From Candidatus Aenigmatarchaeota archaeon (GTDB lineage Archaea > Aenigmatarchaeota > Aenigmatarchaeia > QMZP01 > JAFGSV01), in assembly GCA_016934325.1 (NCBI GenBank), contig JAFGSV010000012.1, positions 1 through 44,372 on the forward strand: a DNA stretch of 44,372 bases, in the 5' to 3' direction. Positions 10,018 to 16,685 of the stretch are shown here, piece after piece; position 1 is the first letter of the stretch; every line of letters starts with the position of its first letter. Below the pieces are notes generated by a model. It was given only the letters and a program-made list of their open reading frames with translations. It was not told the origin of the DNA and ran no database searches. The translations under genes were made by a program, and so were the position numbers.

Positions 10018-10512
10018 CTACTCCAACATCTTGACGTGCCGCTTAAGCTTCTTGAACGTGCTACCGACAGGCTCAGGCAGCACCTTCGTCCGCCCGATGA
10101 TGTCGATGAAGCCGAAATCCCTCTTGAATCTTGGCACGATGTGCACGTGCAGATGTTCGACGGACGCGCCGGCGCAATCGCCGCCCTGGTTGAACCCGGT
10201 GTTGAAGCCCATGGGCGACAGCGCCTTGGTCAGCAATAGCTGGCATCTCTTCACCATGATGAACAACCTCGAGAGCTCATTATCGCTCAGGTCCTCCAGC
10301 TTCGTCACATGCCTCACTGGACAGACCTGCAGGTGCCCCGTGTTATAGGGGAAGATGTTCATCACGACCATGAACCCCTTGTCCTTGTACAGGACCATGT
10401 TCGGGACGTTCTTGCCGCCCTTGGATATCTTGCAGAATATGCAGCCGCTTGGCTTCTTCTTCGTCACCCATTCCATCCTCGATGGCGAGCACAGGTGGTG
10501 TTCGTGCATCAT
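10018..10512 (-). CDS. HIT-family nucleotide hydrolase/transferase
   Basis: This 164-residue histidine-triad protein has the H-L-H-V-H-I-V motif at residues 120-126; the middle His is the catalytic residue in this family. A C-I-F-C pair near the N-terminus (24-27) is typical of HIT proteins that bind zinc. The family hydrolyses or transfers nucleotidyl groups, for example on dinucleoside polyphosphates or AMP-amine conjugates. The exact substrate here is unknown. The ATG at 10512 overlaps the tpiA stop as ATGA; the next codon is also ATG (10509). The stop meets the start of the hexomutase gene, so translation is probably coupled through the operon. Confidence 0.9.
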   Translation of the reverse strand: MMHEHHLCSPSRMEWVTKKKPSGCIFCKISKGGKNVPNMVLYKDKGFMVVMNIFPYNTGHLQVCPVRHVTKLEDLSDNELSRLFIMVKRCQLLLTKALSPMGFNTGFNQGGDCAGASVEHLHVHIVPRFKRDFGFIDIIGRTKVLPEPVGSTFKKLKRHVKMLE

Positions 10513-11177
10513 CCGAATCCCCCTATGAGGTCGGCGATCACTTCTTCCGGCCTGGCGGATTTCACTATGGCGGAGGCGACCAGGACGCCTGCGGAACCCA
10601 GCTCGACGGCCTTCGCCACGTCTTCGCCGCAGTGCACTCCCGCCCCGCAGAGAACCTTCACCTTGGGATTGGCCTTCTTGACGGCTTCGACGGTCTTGGT
10701 GATGATTCCCGGATTCGCCTGAGAGACGGAGACATCGCCGCCGATGAGCTCGGGGGGCTCGATCGCTATGTAATCCGGGCCGAATCCCGCTATCTTGCCC
10801 GCGACGGATGGGGTCGCCGCGCAGCAGACCGACACCAAGCCAAGCTCTTTGCACTTACCGATGCATGCCTTTACGCTCTTCATGTCTATGCCGTGCTCGC
10901 TGTGGTTGATCAGGGTCCCTCTCGCTCCGGCCTCCTTCACCGATTGCGGCAGGATCCAGCCCGTGTGGGAGCCTGGTTCCACGGGGTCGATGTGCTGGGC
11001 GAACACGGGAACGGATACCGCCCCGGAGACCCTCTCAATGTCGGCGAACTGCACGGAAAGGACTATGTTGGCTTTGCACTTCTTGGATATCATGTCAGCT
11101 TTCTTGGCGATAGAAAGGGCCTTCTTACCGGTCCCCCGCTCGTACGTCTTGAAATTAATCAGCAGCATGGGTTTCAT
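10509..11177 (-). CDS. tpiA: Triosephosphate isomerase (archaeal type)
   Basis: This 222-residue TIM barrel interconverts dihydroxyacetone phosphate and glyceraldehyde-3-phosphate. Active-site positions are visible: Asn8 and Lys10 in I-N-F-K-T-Y, His92 in N-H-S-E-H, and catalytic Glu140 in A-I-E-P-P-E-L-I-G. The short length of about 220 residues is characteristic of archaeal enzymes. It is first in an operon with the HIT and phosphohexomutase genes. A Shine-Dalgarno-like GAGGTG lies 5 bases before the ATG, and a TATA-like box at about 11220-11228 implies a leader of about 20 bases. Confidence 0.96.
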   Translation of the reverse strand: MKPMLLINFKTYERGTGKKALSIAKKADMISKKCKANIVLSVQFADIERVSGAVSVPVFAQHIDPVEPGSHTGWILPQSVKEAGARGTLINHSEHGIDMKSVKACIGKCKELGLVSVCCAATPSVAGKIAGFGPDYIAIEPPELIGGDVSVSQANPGIITKTVEAVKKANPKVKVLCGAGVHCGEDVAKAVELGSAGVLVASAIVKSARPEEVIADLIGGFG

Positions 11178-11219
11178 GGCAGCACCTCGTGGTTATACAT
11201 ATTTCTTGTCCGTTCGTGC

Positions 11220-11228
11220 TTTAAATAT
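11220..11228 (-). promoter_or_regulatory. TATA-like box for the tpiA operon
   Basis: On the minus strand it reads ATATTTAAA, about 43-51 bases before the tpiA ATG. Together with GAGGTG at 11183-11188 this predicts a short-leadered mRNA, unlike the mostly leaderless genes nearby. Confidence 0.5.
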
Positions 11229-11253
11229 GATAAACAGTCCGATTCTTTAGGAG

Positions 11254-11334
11254 CTAAAGATTGGAAGATAAGGATTTGAAGCACACATTCAGCTCAAAGA
11301 GTATCTCCTTCGCCTCGGCCGGTGTTTTGCCCAC
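11254..11334 (-). pseudogene. Possible short coding remnant
   Basis: The minus strand reads an open frame of 26 codons from a GTG (V-G-K-T-P-A-E-A-K-E-I-L-F-E-L-N-V) to a TAG. Its GC-rich codons resemble the native genes and not the AT-rich module beside it. The frame is open a little further upstream but has no ATG. It could be the tail of a native gene cut by arrival of the endonuclease module, or chance. Confidence 0.2.
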
Positions 11335-11369
11335 CTGTCTATTTCTGCACGAACAAAATACAGACAGGT
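11333..11369. repeat. Inverted repeat abutting TATA box
   Basis: ACCTGTCT (11333-11340) and AGACAGGT (11362-11369) are exact inverted copies about 21 bases apart. Pairing can extend by four more bases across a 2-base bulge. The right arm touches the TATA-like box of the next gene. It could be a factor-binding site, a terminator-like hairpin or an end of the inserted module. Confidence 0.5.
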
Positions 11370-11399
11370 TTAAATAGTATAAAAGTTTAATATTAAACT
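11369..11399 (+). promoter_or_regulatory. Promoter plus 16-bp palindromic operator candidate
   Basis: TTTAAATA at 11369-11376 lies about 28 bases before the ATG at 11400, predicting a leaderless transcript. Between them is a perfect 16-base palindrome, AGTTTAATATTAAACT (11384-11399), ending at the start codon. The first gene encodes a ribbon-helix-helix-like protein. Such proteins bind short palindromes as dimers of dimers, so autorepression is a natural inference. Confidence 0.6.
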
Positions 11400-11537
11400 A
11401 TGAAGAAAATGATGGTGGTTAAAGTTGATGAAGATGTTTGGGAGACCCTTCATCTGATGAAAATTAGGGGCAGAAAGAAAAGCCTCAATGAAATTGTGAA
11501 AGATTTGATTATATGCCACAAAAAACAACCCGAATAA
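11400..11537 (+). CDS. Small ribbon-helix-helix-like DNA-binding protein
   Basis: This 45-residue frame begins M-K-K-M-M-V-V-K-V-D-E-D-V-W-E-T-L. That is the beta-strand then helix pattern of archaeal ribbon-helix-helix/VapB-type antitoxin proteins, followed by K-S-L-N-E-I-V-K-D-L-I as the second helix. It has its own TATA-like box and a palindrome in the promoter. Its last 25 bases overlap the start of the homing endonuclease gene in another frame, so the two are co-transcribed and possibly translationally coupled. It is AT-rich like its partner. A role as repressor of the endonuclease operon is inference. A VapB-type antitoxin is the alternative, but no PIN toxin follows. Confidence 0.7.
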   Translation: MKKMMVVKVDEDVWETLHLMKIRGRKKSLNEIVKDLIICHKKQPE

Positions 11538-12490
11538 AAACAGTAAAACCAACCAAGAAAGAGCCATCTGCTAAAGAACTTGAACAACTTTATTGGAAGC
11601 ATGGATTATCGACACGAAAAATTGCAGCTAACTTTGGTGTTTCCCAAAAGCCTGTTTTACGTTTAATGAAAAATTATGAAATTCCACGCAGAGACCGTAT
11701 TGAAGCTGTGATCAGGGGCTGCCGTAAATATAACAAAAACCCGTTTTCTGGAAATATCAATGAGAAAGCTTACCTTCTTGGACTAGCATTTGCCGATTTA
11801 CGTGTGAGAAAACATGGATACCAAATAGATATTGGTGTAAGCACAACCCACCCTTCTTTTTCATTTCTCTTCAAAAAATTGTTTAGGAAATATGCTCCTA
11901 TTCGTGAAAACCCCTATTATAATAAATGGACAAAGCAACACTGTTGGAGATTGGAGGCACAACTCCATCCCTCGTTCGATTTTCTATTAAGCCCAAAGCT
12001 GGTCCCAAAATGGATTATAGAAAATGAGGTGGCATTTCTCAACTTTCTGGCTGGTTATTCGGATGGTGAAGGAATTATATCGATTTGTAGAAATTCCAAG
12101 AGATGCGTGTCTTTTGTTTTTGCGATATCAAGCGAAGATAGGAACATTTTATTTTCAATTTTTCAAGGCTTGAAGAATCTTGGCTTTCATCCCACCTTCA
12201 GAGTGCTCAGATCGGCTGGTGATATGAATGAATTTCGCGGGAAACAACTTGTCTATAAAAAAGACCATTTGATGGTGAGATTAAAAAGAAGAGCTGACGT
12301 CCTTAGACTGTTGAAGATATTGCCCATAAGGCATCCGGAAAAAATTAAAAAGAGAAAACTGATGTTTGAACTGGGGGATAGGATTTACATAACAGATGTC
12401 ATGGATTCTTGGTTAAAATTGAAAGACGAGATAAAAAGTAATGTCAATCGCTATGTTTCCGAGGCAGCTTTTGAGTTACTTGACCGTTGA
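11513..12490 (+). CDS. LAGLIDADG homing endonuclease with HTH domain
   Basis: This 325-residue protein has two LAGLIDADG-type motifs: Y-L-L-G-L-A-F-A-D at residues 87-95 and F-L-A-G-Y-S-D-G-E-G at 178-187. Both acidic residues (Asp95, Asp184) are kept, so it may be active. An N-terminal helix-turn-helix (about 33-52, S-T-R-K-I-A-A-N-F-G-V-S) precedes them and could add DNA contacts. It is free-standing, not inside an intein or a recognisable intron. Base composition is visibly AT-richer than the neighbours, a sign of transfer. Its 3' end overlaps the 3' end of hmgA by 40 bases on the opposite strand. The start ATG lies inside the upstream small gene. Confidence 0.9.
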   Translation: MPQKTTRIKTVKPTKKEPSAKELEQLYWKHGLSTRKIAANFGVSQKPVLRLMKNYEIPRRDRIEAVIRGCRKYNKNPFSGNINEKAYLLGLAFADLRVRKHGYQIDIGVSTTHPSFSFLFKKLFRKYAPIRENPYYNKWTKQHCWRLEAQLHPSFDFLLSPKLVPKWIIENEVAFLNFLAGYSDGEGIISICRNSKRCVSFVFAISSEDRNILFSIFQGLKNLGFHPTFRVLRSAGDMNEFRGKQLVYKKDHLMVRLKRRADVLRLLKILPIRHPEKIKKRKLMFELGDRIYITDVMDSWLKLKDEIKSNVNRYVSEAAFELLDR

Positions 12491-13761
12491 AATTCTTCTA
12501 ATAGTGTTGATGCTCTGTCATAGCTGATATTGCCTTCCTCTATCATTTCTTTTGCTATCTTATTTATCATATCACCAGACGCTCCAGCCATGACTGCGAA
12601 GTTGGTTGCGTGGAGTTTGAGATGACCTTTCTGTATCCCTTCTGTGGCAAGGGCCCTGAGCGCCGCGAAGTTCTGGGCGAGCCCCACGCTCGCGACGACC
12701 TCGGCAAGCTCCTTTGTGCTCTTGGCCCCTATTATCTTCACAGCGATCTTGGCTATCGGGTGGGTCCTGGTCGCCCCGCCGACGAGGCCCAGCGCCAGCG
12801 GCAGCTCGATCCTGCCGACGAGGTTCCCCTCCTCATCCTTCTCGTACTTGGTGAGGGGCTCGTACTTCCCGTTCCTGGCGGCGTAAGAATGCGCCCCTGC
12901 CTCGATGGCCCGGAAATCGTTAGCGGTGGCGATCACGACGGCGTCTATGCCGTTCATTATCCCCTTGTTGTGCGTCGTGCACCTGTACTGGTCGTTCGCG
13001 GCGAGCTCGTACGCGTCCAGTATCCTCTCGATGGTTTCCTCGCCCAGGACATCCTTGTCCCACACCGCTTTCGACCTCGCGAGCCTCCTGTCGGCCAGGT
13101 TGGTGATGATCCTCAGCCTGACATTCCCGCCCGTGAGCTCCTCGAGGAAGGGGGCGACCCTCTCGGCCATGGTGTTGACGGCATTCGCTCCCATCGCATC
13201 CCGGACGTCGACCACGAGATGGACCACGAGCATCTTGCCCCGCCTTGTGTTAAAATCCTTTATCTCTATGTCCCGAACGCCGCCGCCGAACTTGACGAGG
13301 ATGGAATCGCACTTGTTGGCCATGTCGAATATCTTCTCCTTGTTCAGCATTATCTTCTTCTTGGACTCGTCGATGTTGTCCACGCCGACGAGCTGTATCT
13401 GCCCGATCATAAGGGGGTCGTCGCTGCTTGCCGAGAAGCCGCCCCTGGGCCTGGCCAGCTTCGCGGCATTCGATGCGGCCGCCACGACGCTCGGCTCCTC
13501 AAGGACCATGGGGATGAGATAGTCCCTGCCGTTTATCAGGAAGTTGGTGGCGATGCCCAGCGGCAATTCAGTCGTGCCGATGACGTTCTCTATCATCCTG
13601 CCGGCAGCATCGATATCGAGAGCCCCCGTCTTCTTCAGGAGACTGGTTTCCTCGCTGGTGAGGTTAGAGAACTCCTTGACGACCTGCAGCTTCTGGGCCG
13701 GATTCAGCTTGTGAAAGCCGGTCAGCTTGGACTTCAGCGGCTTGCCGTTACCGTTGACCAT
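12451..13761 (-). CDS. hmgA: HMG-CoA reductase, class II
   Basis: This 436-residue enzyme reduces HMG-CoA to mevalonate, the entry to isoprenoid and archaeal lipid synthesis. Class II features include E-N-V-I-G (catalytic Glu58), E-P-S-V-V-A-A-A-S, S-S-D-D-P-L-M-I-G-Q-I-Q, D-A-M-G-A-N-A-V-N-T, T-H-N-K-G-I-M-N-G (catalytic Lys), A-N-D-F-R-A (catalytic Asp), G-L-V-G-G-A-T-R-T-H-P and G-H-L-K-L-H-A-T-N (catalytic His). Length is normal for the class. The final 60 or so codons are AT-richer than the rest and overlap the homing endonuclease gene by 40 bases. The promoter (about 13789-13796) is divergent from dph2. Confidence 0.96.
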   Translation of the reverse strand: MVNGNGKPLKSKLTGFHKLNPAQKLQVVKEFSNLTSEETSLLKKTGALDIDAAGRMIENVIGTTELPLGIATNFLINGRDYLIPMVLEEPSVVAAASNAAKLARPRGGFSASSDDPLMIGQIQLVGVDNIDESKKKIMLNKEKIFDMANKCDSILVKFGGGVRDIEIKDFNTRRGKMLVVHLVVDVRDAMGANAVNTMAERVAPFLEELTGGNVRLRIITNLADRRLARSKAVWDKDVLGEETIERILDAYELAANDQYRCTTHNKGIMNGIDAVVIATANDFRAIEAGAHSYAARNGKYEPLTKYEKDEEGNLVGRIELPLALGLVGGATRTHPIAKIAVKIIGAKSTKELAEVVASVGLAQNFAALRALATEGIQKGHLKLHATNFAVMAGASGDMINKIAKEMIEEGNISYDRASTLLEEFQRSSNSKAASET

Positions 13762-13788
13762 ATTCTATCTTATCCACCCGCACTGGTT

Positions 13789-13889
13789 TTTAAATGAATT
13801 CGCGGAACAACGTCTATCATCGAAGTGAGCGAGTGAGCGAAGCAATGCGTCAATTAAGCGAGCCATCAATTTTTAAGCGAACCGTCAAT
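13789..13889. promoter_or_regulatory. Divergent hmgA/dph2 promoter region with direct repeats
   Basis: A minus-strand TATA-like TTTAAAAA (about 13789-13796) serves hmgA, and plus-strand TTTTTAAG (about 13870-13877) serves dph2, whose ATG follows about 21-28 bases later. Two 17-base direct repeats lie at 13854-13870 and 13873-13889 (TTAAGCGAGCCATCAAT and TTAAGCGAACCGTCAAT, 15 of 17 equal, 19-base period) and straddle the dph2 TATA box. Confidence 0.45.
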
Positions 13890-13897
13890 ATTAGGTC

Positions 13898-14827
13898 ATG
13901 CTCGATGAAAAGGGTATATTGAGGAAGCTGCGTGGCCTGAAGGCGAAGACGGTCCTCGTCCAGATGCCCGAAGGACTGAAGGCGAGGGCAGCGGGCATAT
14001 CGGATCACCTTTCCAGGAACGGGATCAGGAGCGTCATATCCGTCGAGCCATGCTTCGGCGCTTGTGACCTGAGGGACAAGGAGGCGAAGGATCTGGGATG
14101 CGACGCCGTCCTGCACATAGGGCACAGCGATTTTGGCCTTAAGACGGCCGTTCCGGTGATATTCGACGAGTATCGCGTCGAATTTGACCCCGTCATCCCC
14201 CTGAAGAGGGGCATCAGGAAGCTGCATCCGTTCAGGGCGATAGGGCTGGTTACGACCGTGCAGCATGTCGGTTCATTGGGGAAGGCGGTGGAATATCTTC
14301 GAGCGCAGGGCCATGACGTTCTGACGGGGAAATCCAAGAAGCTAAAGGATGGGCAGGTACTCGGGTGCGATTTCTCGTCTGCCGAATCGATAGCAAGCAA
14401 AGTCGACTGCTTCCTTTACATGGGCACCGGCAGGTTCCACCCGCTGGGGCTGCTCGAAAGGGTCGATAAGCCGGTGTTCTCCCTTGACATCGAAAGCGGC
14501 GAGCTGCATGACATGACGGGGGAGAGGGACAGGCTGCTTGTGAGAAAGCGGATGAGGATAGAGAAGGCGAGGGGGCTGAACAGGTTCGCGGTCTTCATCA
14601 GCACCAAGCAGGGCCAGATGAGCAGGGACAGTGCTTTCCGGATAAGGGAATCGCTGTCCAGCATAGGCAAGGACGCCTTCATAATCAGCGCCGATACGCT
14701 GACGCCTCAGAAGATAATGGGGATGGGAATCGAGGTCCTGGTGAACACCGCCTGCCCGCGCATCTATGACGACCAGAAATCGTTCGGGATCGTCATATTG
14801 AACCCCGATGACATCGATTCGCTGTGA
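13898..14827 (+). CDS. dph2: Dph2, diphthamide synthesis enzyme
   Basis: This 309-residue protein is 2-(3-amino-3-carboxypropyl)histidine synthase. It transfers the aminocarboxypropyl group of S-adenosylmethionine to the target histidine of translation factor aEF2, using a [4Fe-4S] cluster and noncanonical radical chemistry. The three cluster cysteines are visible at Cys56 (G-A-C-D-L-R-D), Cys157 (V-L-G-C-D-F-S) and Cys286 (N-T-A-C-P-R-I-Y-D), close to the positions known in Pyrococcus Dph2. Length is normal for the archaeal homodimeric enzyme. The gene is transcribed divergently from hmgA, probably from a leaderless mRNA. Confidence 0.95.
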   Translation: MLDEKGILRKLRGLKAKTVLVQMPEGLKARAAGISDHLSRNGIRSVISVEPCFGACDLRDKEAKDLGCDAVLHIGHSDFGLKTAVPVIFDEYRVEFDPVIPLKRGIRKLHPFRAIGLVTTVQHVGSLGKAVEYLRAQGHDVLTGKSKKLKDGQVLGCDFSSAESIASKVDCFLYMGTGRFHPLGLLERVDKPVFSLDIESGELHDMTGERDRLLVRKRMRIEKARGLNRFAVFISTKQGQMSRDSAFRIRESLSSIGKDAFIISADTLTPQKIMGMGIEVLVNTACPRIYDDQKSFGIVILNPDDIDSL

Positions 14828-14869
14828 TGCGTGATGCAAGCCTGGGGTCAGGCAAGCCGGGCAATTGAT

Positions 14870-15232
14870 TCAGCCGATGTACGACGTGCCCGTGGCCTCG
14901 GTCTCTTCCTTCGCCTTCTTCCCCGATTTCATCCTCTTCTCGAAGAGGCGGACGTGCTCCGTCATCCATTTGGCGACCGAGGCGAACTGGCTTGGCGACA
15001 TGTGCACCTCGACCTGCAGCTCGCGGTTTATCTTCTCCAGCTCCATGGCTCCCTTGGGCTCGCTCTTGATCTTGGGCATTATCCTGTCAAGGAAGAAGAT
15101 GATCCTGCCGTCGTGCGGATCAAGGCCGCCGAACACCCCGCTCGCGTAGACGGCCCTGTAATCCTGGCTTTGCGATATCTCTAACCTCGCTCCCTTACCT
15201 CTCTTCTCTTTCTTCGCCTTTTTTATGCTCAT
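14870..15232 (-). CDS. Small DUF3467-like protein
   Basis: This 120-residue protein has a Lys-rich N-terminus, then a segment like the DUF3467 pattern: short beta strands (A-R-L-E-I-S-Q-S-Q-D, Y-A-S-G-V-F-G-G) and V-H-M-S-P-S-Q-F followed by a helix (W-M-T-E-H-V-R-L-F-E-K-R-M). Family function is unknown. The start overlaps the 3' end of the upstream membrane protein gene by 38 bases, so the two are likely co-transcribed. No signal peptide or membrane segment is seen. The family assignment is from memory of the pattern only. Confidence 0.7.
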   Translation of the reverse strand: MSIKKAKKEKRGKGARLEISQSQDYRAVYASGVFGGLDPHDGRIIFFLDRIMPKIKSEPKGAMELEKINRELQVEVHMSPSQFASVAKWMTEHVRLFEKRMKSGKKAKEETEATGTSYIG

Positions 15233-15599
15233 CCTTATCCTTTCGTTTCTCTATCATTATTACTTTCTCCACACGCTTGGTCTTCCCCTTCGAGAACGGC
15301 TTCGTGATGAATTCGGCGATCTTGCCTATGCTCACCAATATATGATACACGAAGAATATCTCGAGCCCCGTCATCGCGAACCACAGAACGTTCGACAGCG
15401 TTATGGGTATGCTCATCCCGAGGAACGCGTTGGCGAAGAAGGGGAAGGCCGCGGAGATCGCGGCGACTATCGCCGCCCTCACGAACAGCTTGACGACCTT
15501 GTACGCCACTATGATGAACAGGAAGAAGAGGATGAAGAAGATCCATAGGTTCGGCTGCTGCATCATGCCCTGCAGCCCGCCCAGAATGGAATCCAGCAT
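15195..15599 (-). CDS. Small membrane protein of unknown function
   Basis: This 134-residue protein has about three to four hydrophobic helices: residues about 17-36, about 38-60 and about 66-92. It ends in a strongly charged Lys/Glu/Arg tail of about 35 residues. I do not recognise the family. It is first in a two-gene operon with the DUF3467-like gene and shares a 26-base divergent promoter with the DUF357-like gene. Confidence 0.75.
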   Translation of the reverse strand: MLDSILGGLQGMMQQPNLWIFFILFFLFIIVAYKVVKLFVRAAIVAAISAAFPFFANAFLGMSIPITLSNVLWFAMTGLEIFFVYHILVSIGKIAEFITKPFSKGKTKRVEKVIMIEKRKDKDEHKKGEEREER

Positions 15600-15625
15600 A
15601 TTTTATCTTTATTATGCAAATATAA
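15600..15625. promoter_or_regulatory. Very compact divergent promoter
   Basis: Only 26 bases separate two divergent start codons (15599 minus, 15626 plus). The plus-strand TATA-like ATTTTAT (about 15600-15606) lies beside the minus-strand ATG. The minus-strand TTTATATT (about 15618-15625) lies beside the plus-strand ATG. Both genes would be leaderless, with each TATA box over the other's start site. Confidence 0.5.
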
Positions 15626-15892
15626 ATGATGAAAGAGGTACCGGTTGAGCAGCGCCTTCAGAAAGAGATCGAGAAGTGGTCCGGCAGGATGGGCAGGAAG
15701 CTGGAGGTGACGAAGGCGGGGAACCCAAGGGGCGAGGAATTCCTCGAGAACATACGGGCCTACGCCAAGGATTCCGCCCATTTCCGCGATGAAGGGGACC
15801 TGGTCAGATCCTTCGAGGCCGTCGTATGGGCCTGGGCCTGGCTGGAGATCGGCCTGCAGCTCAATCTGCTGCGTGAACCACCGCGGGAATAA
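15626..15892 (+). CDS. DUF357-like small protein
   Basis: This 88-residue helical protein matches the archaeal DUF357 pattern: N-I-R-A-Y-A-K-D-S-A-H-F then a G-D-L-V-R-S-F-E-A-V segment and W-A-W-L-E-I-G. Family function is unknown; members are small cytoplasmic proteins with a helical-hairpin pattern. Two consecutive ATG codons open the frame (15626 and 15629). It is transcribed divergently from the membrane protein at 15599. Confidence 0.8.
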   Translation: MMKEVPVEQRLQKEIEKWSGRMGRKLEVTKAGNPRGEEFLENIRAYAKDSAHFRDEGDLVRSFEAVVWAWAWLEIGLQLNLLREPPRE

Positions 15893-15924
15893 CAGTTTTT
15901 AATCTTGGCTGCGAATTAATCATC

Positions 15925-16269
15925 ATGCCCTTCTGGGGAAAGGTCACTGGAGAGAGGGAGGTCGTATCGGGCTTCCTGCCGGGAACCCTGATGACGGGCG
16001 GGCTGGCACTGTGGATCATGCCCGACTTCTGGCTTTCGCTGGCGGGCCCGGCGCTGATAATCGTTGGCTTGCTGTCGCTATTGGACGATGTGTTTCCCTA
16101 TGGGAGGCAGCCTTACCTCATGAGCGAGCTGGGTGGCTTCTTCGCCGGGTTCATCGTGGCCGCAATATCGTCCATATTCGTCGCAGGTACCATCCTGTGG
16201 CTGTTGGCTGTCGTTTTCGTCATCACGATAATAAAGATGTCCCTGAGGGTCGCGAAGAAGATTCTATGA
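15925..16269 (+). CDS. Small membrane protein of unknown function
   Basis: This 114-residue protein has hydrophobic segments at about 17-33, 36-53, 69-86 and 88-105, and a basic C-terminus. No family was recognised. The ATG at 15925 is preceded by an AT-rich stretch (about 15895-15910) that can act as a TATA box. The stop codon lies inside an 18-base tandem duplication. Confidence 0.7.
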   Translation: MPFWGKVTGEREVVSGFLPGTLMTGGLALWIMPDFWLSLAGPALIIVGLLSLLDDVFPYGRQPYLMSELGGFFAGFIVAAISSIFVAGTILWLLAVVFVITIIKMSLRVAKKIL

Positions 16270-16295
16270 ATTCCGGCGATTCTATGAATTCCGGC
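16260..16295 (+). repeat. 18-bp perfect tandem duplication
   Basis: GATTCTATGAATTCCGGC occurs twice back to back (16260-16277, 16278-16295). The first copy contains the stop codon of the membrane protein gene, so the duplication lies mostly in the intergenic spacer and leaves the protein unchanged. Confidence 0.9.
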
Positions 16296-16301
16296 CAAAG
16301 C

Positions 16302-16309
16302 ATTTAAAA
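16302..16309 (+). promoter_or_regulatory. TATA-like box for OB-fold/pcn operon
   Basis: ATTTAAAA is centred about 25 bases before the ATG at 16330. It predicts a leaderless mRNA for the OB-fold gene. Confidence 0.5.
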
Positions 16310-16329
16310 CTGAAATGCATTAATTGTTT

Positions 16330-16656
16330 ATGCCAGGTCCACAAAGGATGCCCGCGAAGGAAAGGAAGATATCGGACATCGGCGGGGACGACACGAGGGT
16401 GAGCATAATCGGCACCGTGGTCGGCCTGAACGACAACATGATGGCCGTCGATGACGGGACCGGGAAGATCGACGTGTCGTTCGAGGAGAGGCCCCGGGCG
16501 AAGACCGGCCAGCTGGTGAGGGTGTTCGGCAGGATAATCGCGCTTGAAGGCGGCTATGAGCTGCAGGGAGAAGTATGCCAGGACTTCGCCAACGCCGACC
16601 TGGGGCTGTGGAGGAGGGTCAGCGAGTTGTGGGAGGAATCGCTGAACCGTTTGTGA
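16330..16656 (+). CDS. OB-fold nucleic-acid-binding protein, RPA small-subunit-like
   Basis: This 108-residue protein has the OB-fold pattern of small RPA subunits: V-S-I-I-G-T-V-V-G, then M-A-V-D-D-G-T-G-K-I-D-V, then L-V-R-V-F-G-R-I-I-A, and a C-terminal helix. It probably binds single-stranded DNA or partners a larger RPA subunit. I chose the ATG at 16330 for its distance from the TATA box; a TTG at 16324 is an upstream alternative. The pcn gene follows after 29 bases, giving a small replication operon. Confidence 0.75.
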   Translation: MPGPQRMPAKERKISDIGGDDTRVSIIGTVVGLNDNMMAVDDGTGKIDVSFEERPRAKTGQLVRVFGRIIALEGGYELQGEVCQDFANADLGLWRRVSELWEESLNRL

Positions 16657-16685
16657 TTCAAGGTCATGTTCAGGAGGTGTGATAT

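Larger units (their letters stand above)
11340..12640. mobile_element. AT-rich homing-endonuclease module with flank
   Basis: A composition block covers the RHH-like gene, the endonuclease gene and roughly the last 60 codons of hmgA. Left of about 11340 and right of about 12640 the sequence returns to GC-rich codons. I estimated the limits by eye. No transposase or terminal repeats are visible. Spread by homing is the simplest reading. Confidence 0.5.

Noticed and set aside
10512-10854. N-terminal extension of the HIT protein frame
   Set aside because: It lies wholly within tpiA and has Arg/Gly-rich shadow composition. The ATG at 10512 in the ATGA overlap begins the conserved part.
11400-11537. 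RHH-like gene plus endonuclease as a toxin-antitoxin pair
   Set aside because: The partner is clearly a LAGLIDADG protein with two motifs and not a PIN, RelE or other toxin.
11513-12490. Intein or group I intron origin for the LAGLIDADG gene
   Set aside because: The gene is free-standing between intact genes. No splicing blocks flank it and hmgA is not split.
12610-13797. Long plus-strand frame (395 codons) opposite hmgA
   Set aside because: It is a shadow of the GC-rich hmgA codons. hmgA has all catalytic motifs, and this frame shows no recognisable domain and is Pro/Arg/Val-rich as expected for antisense.
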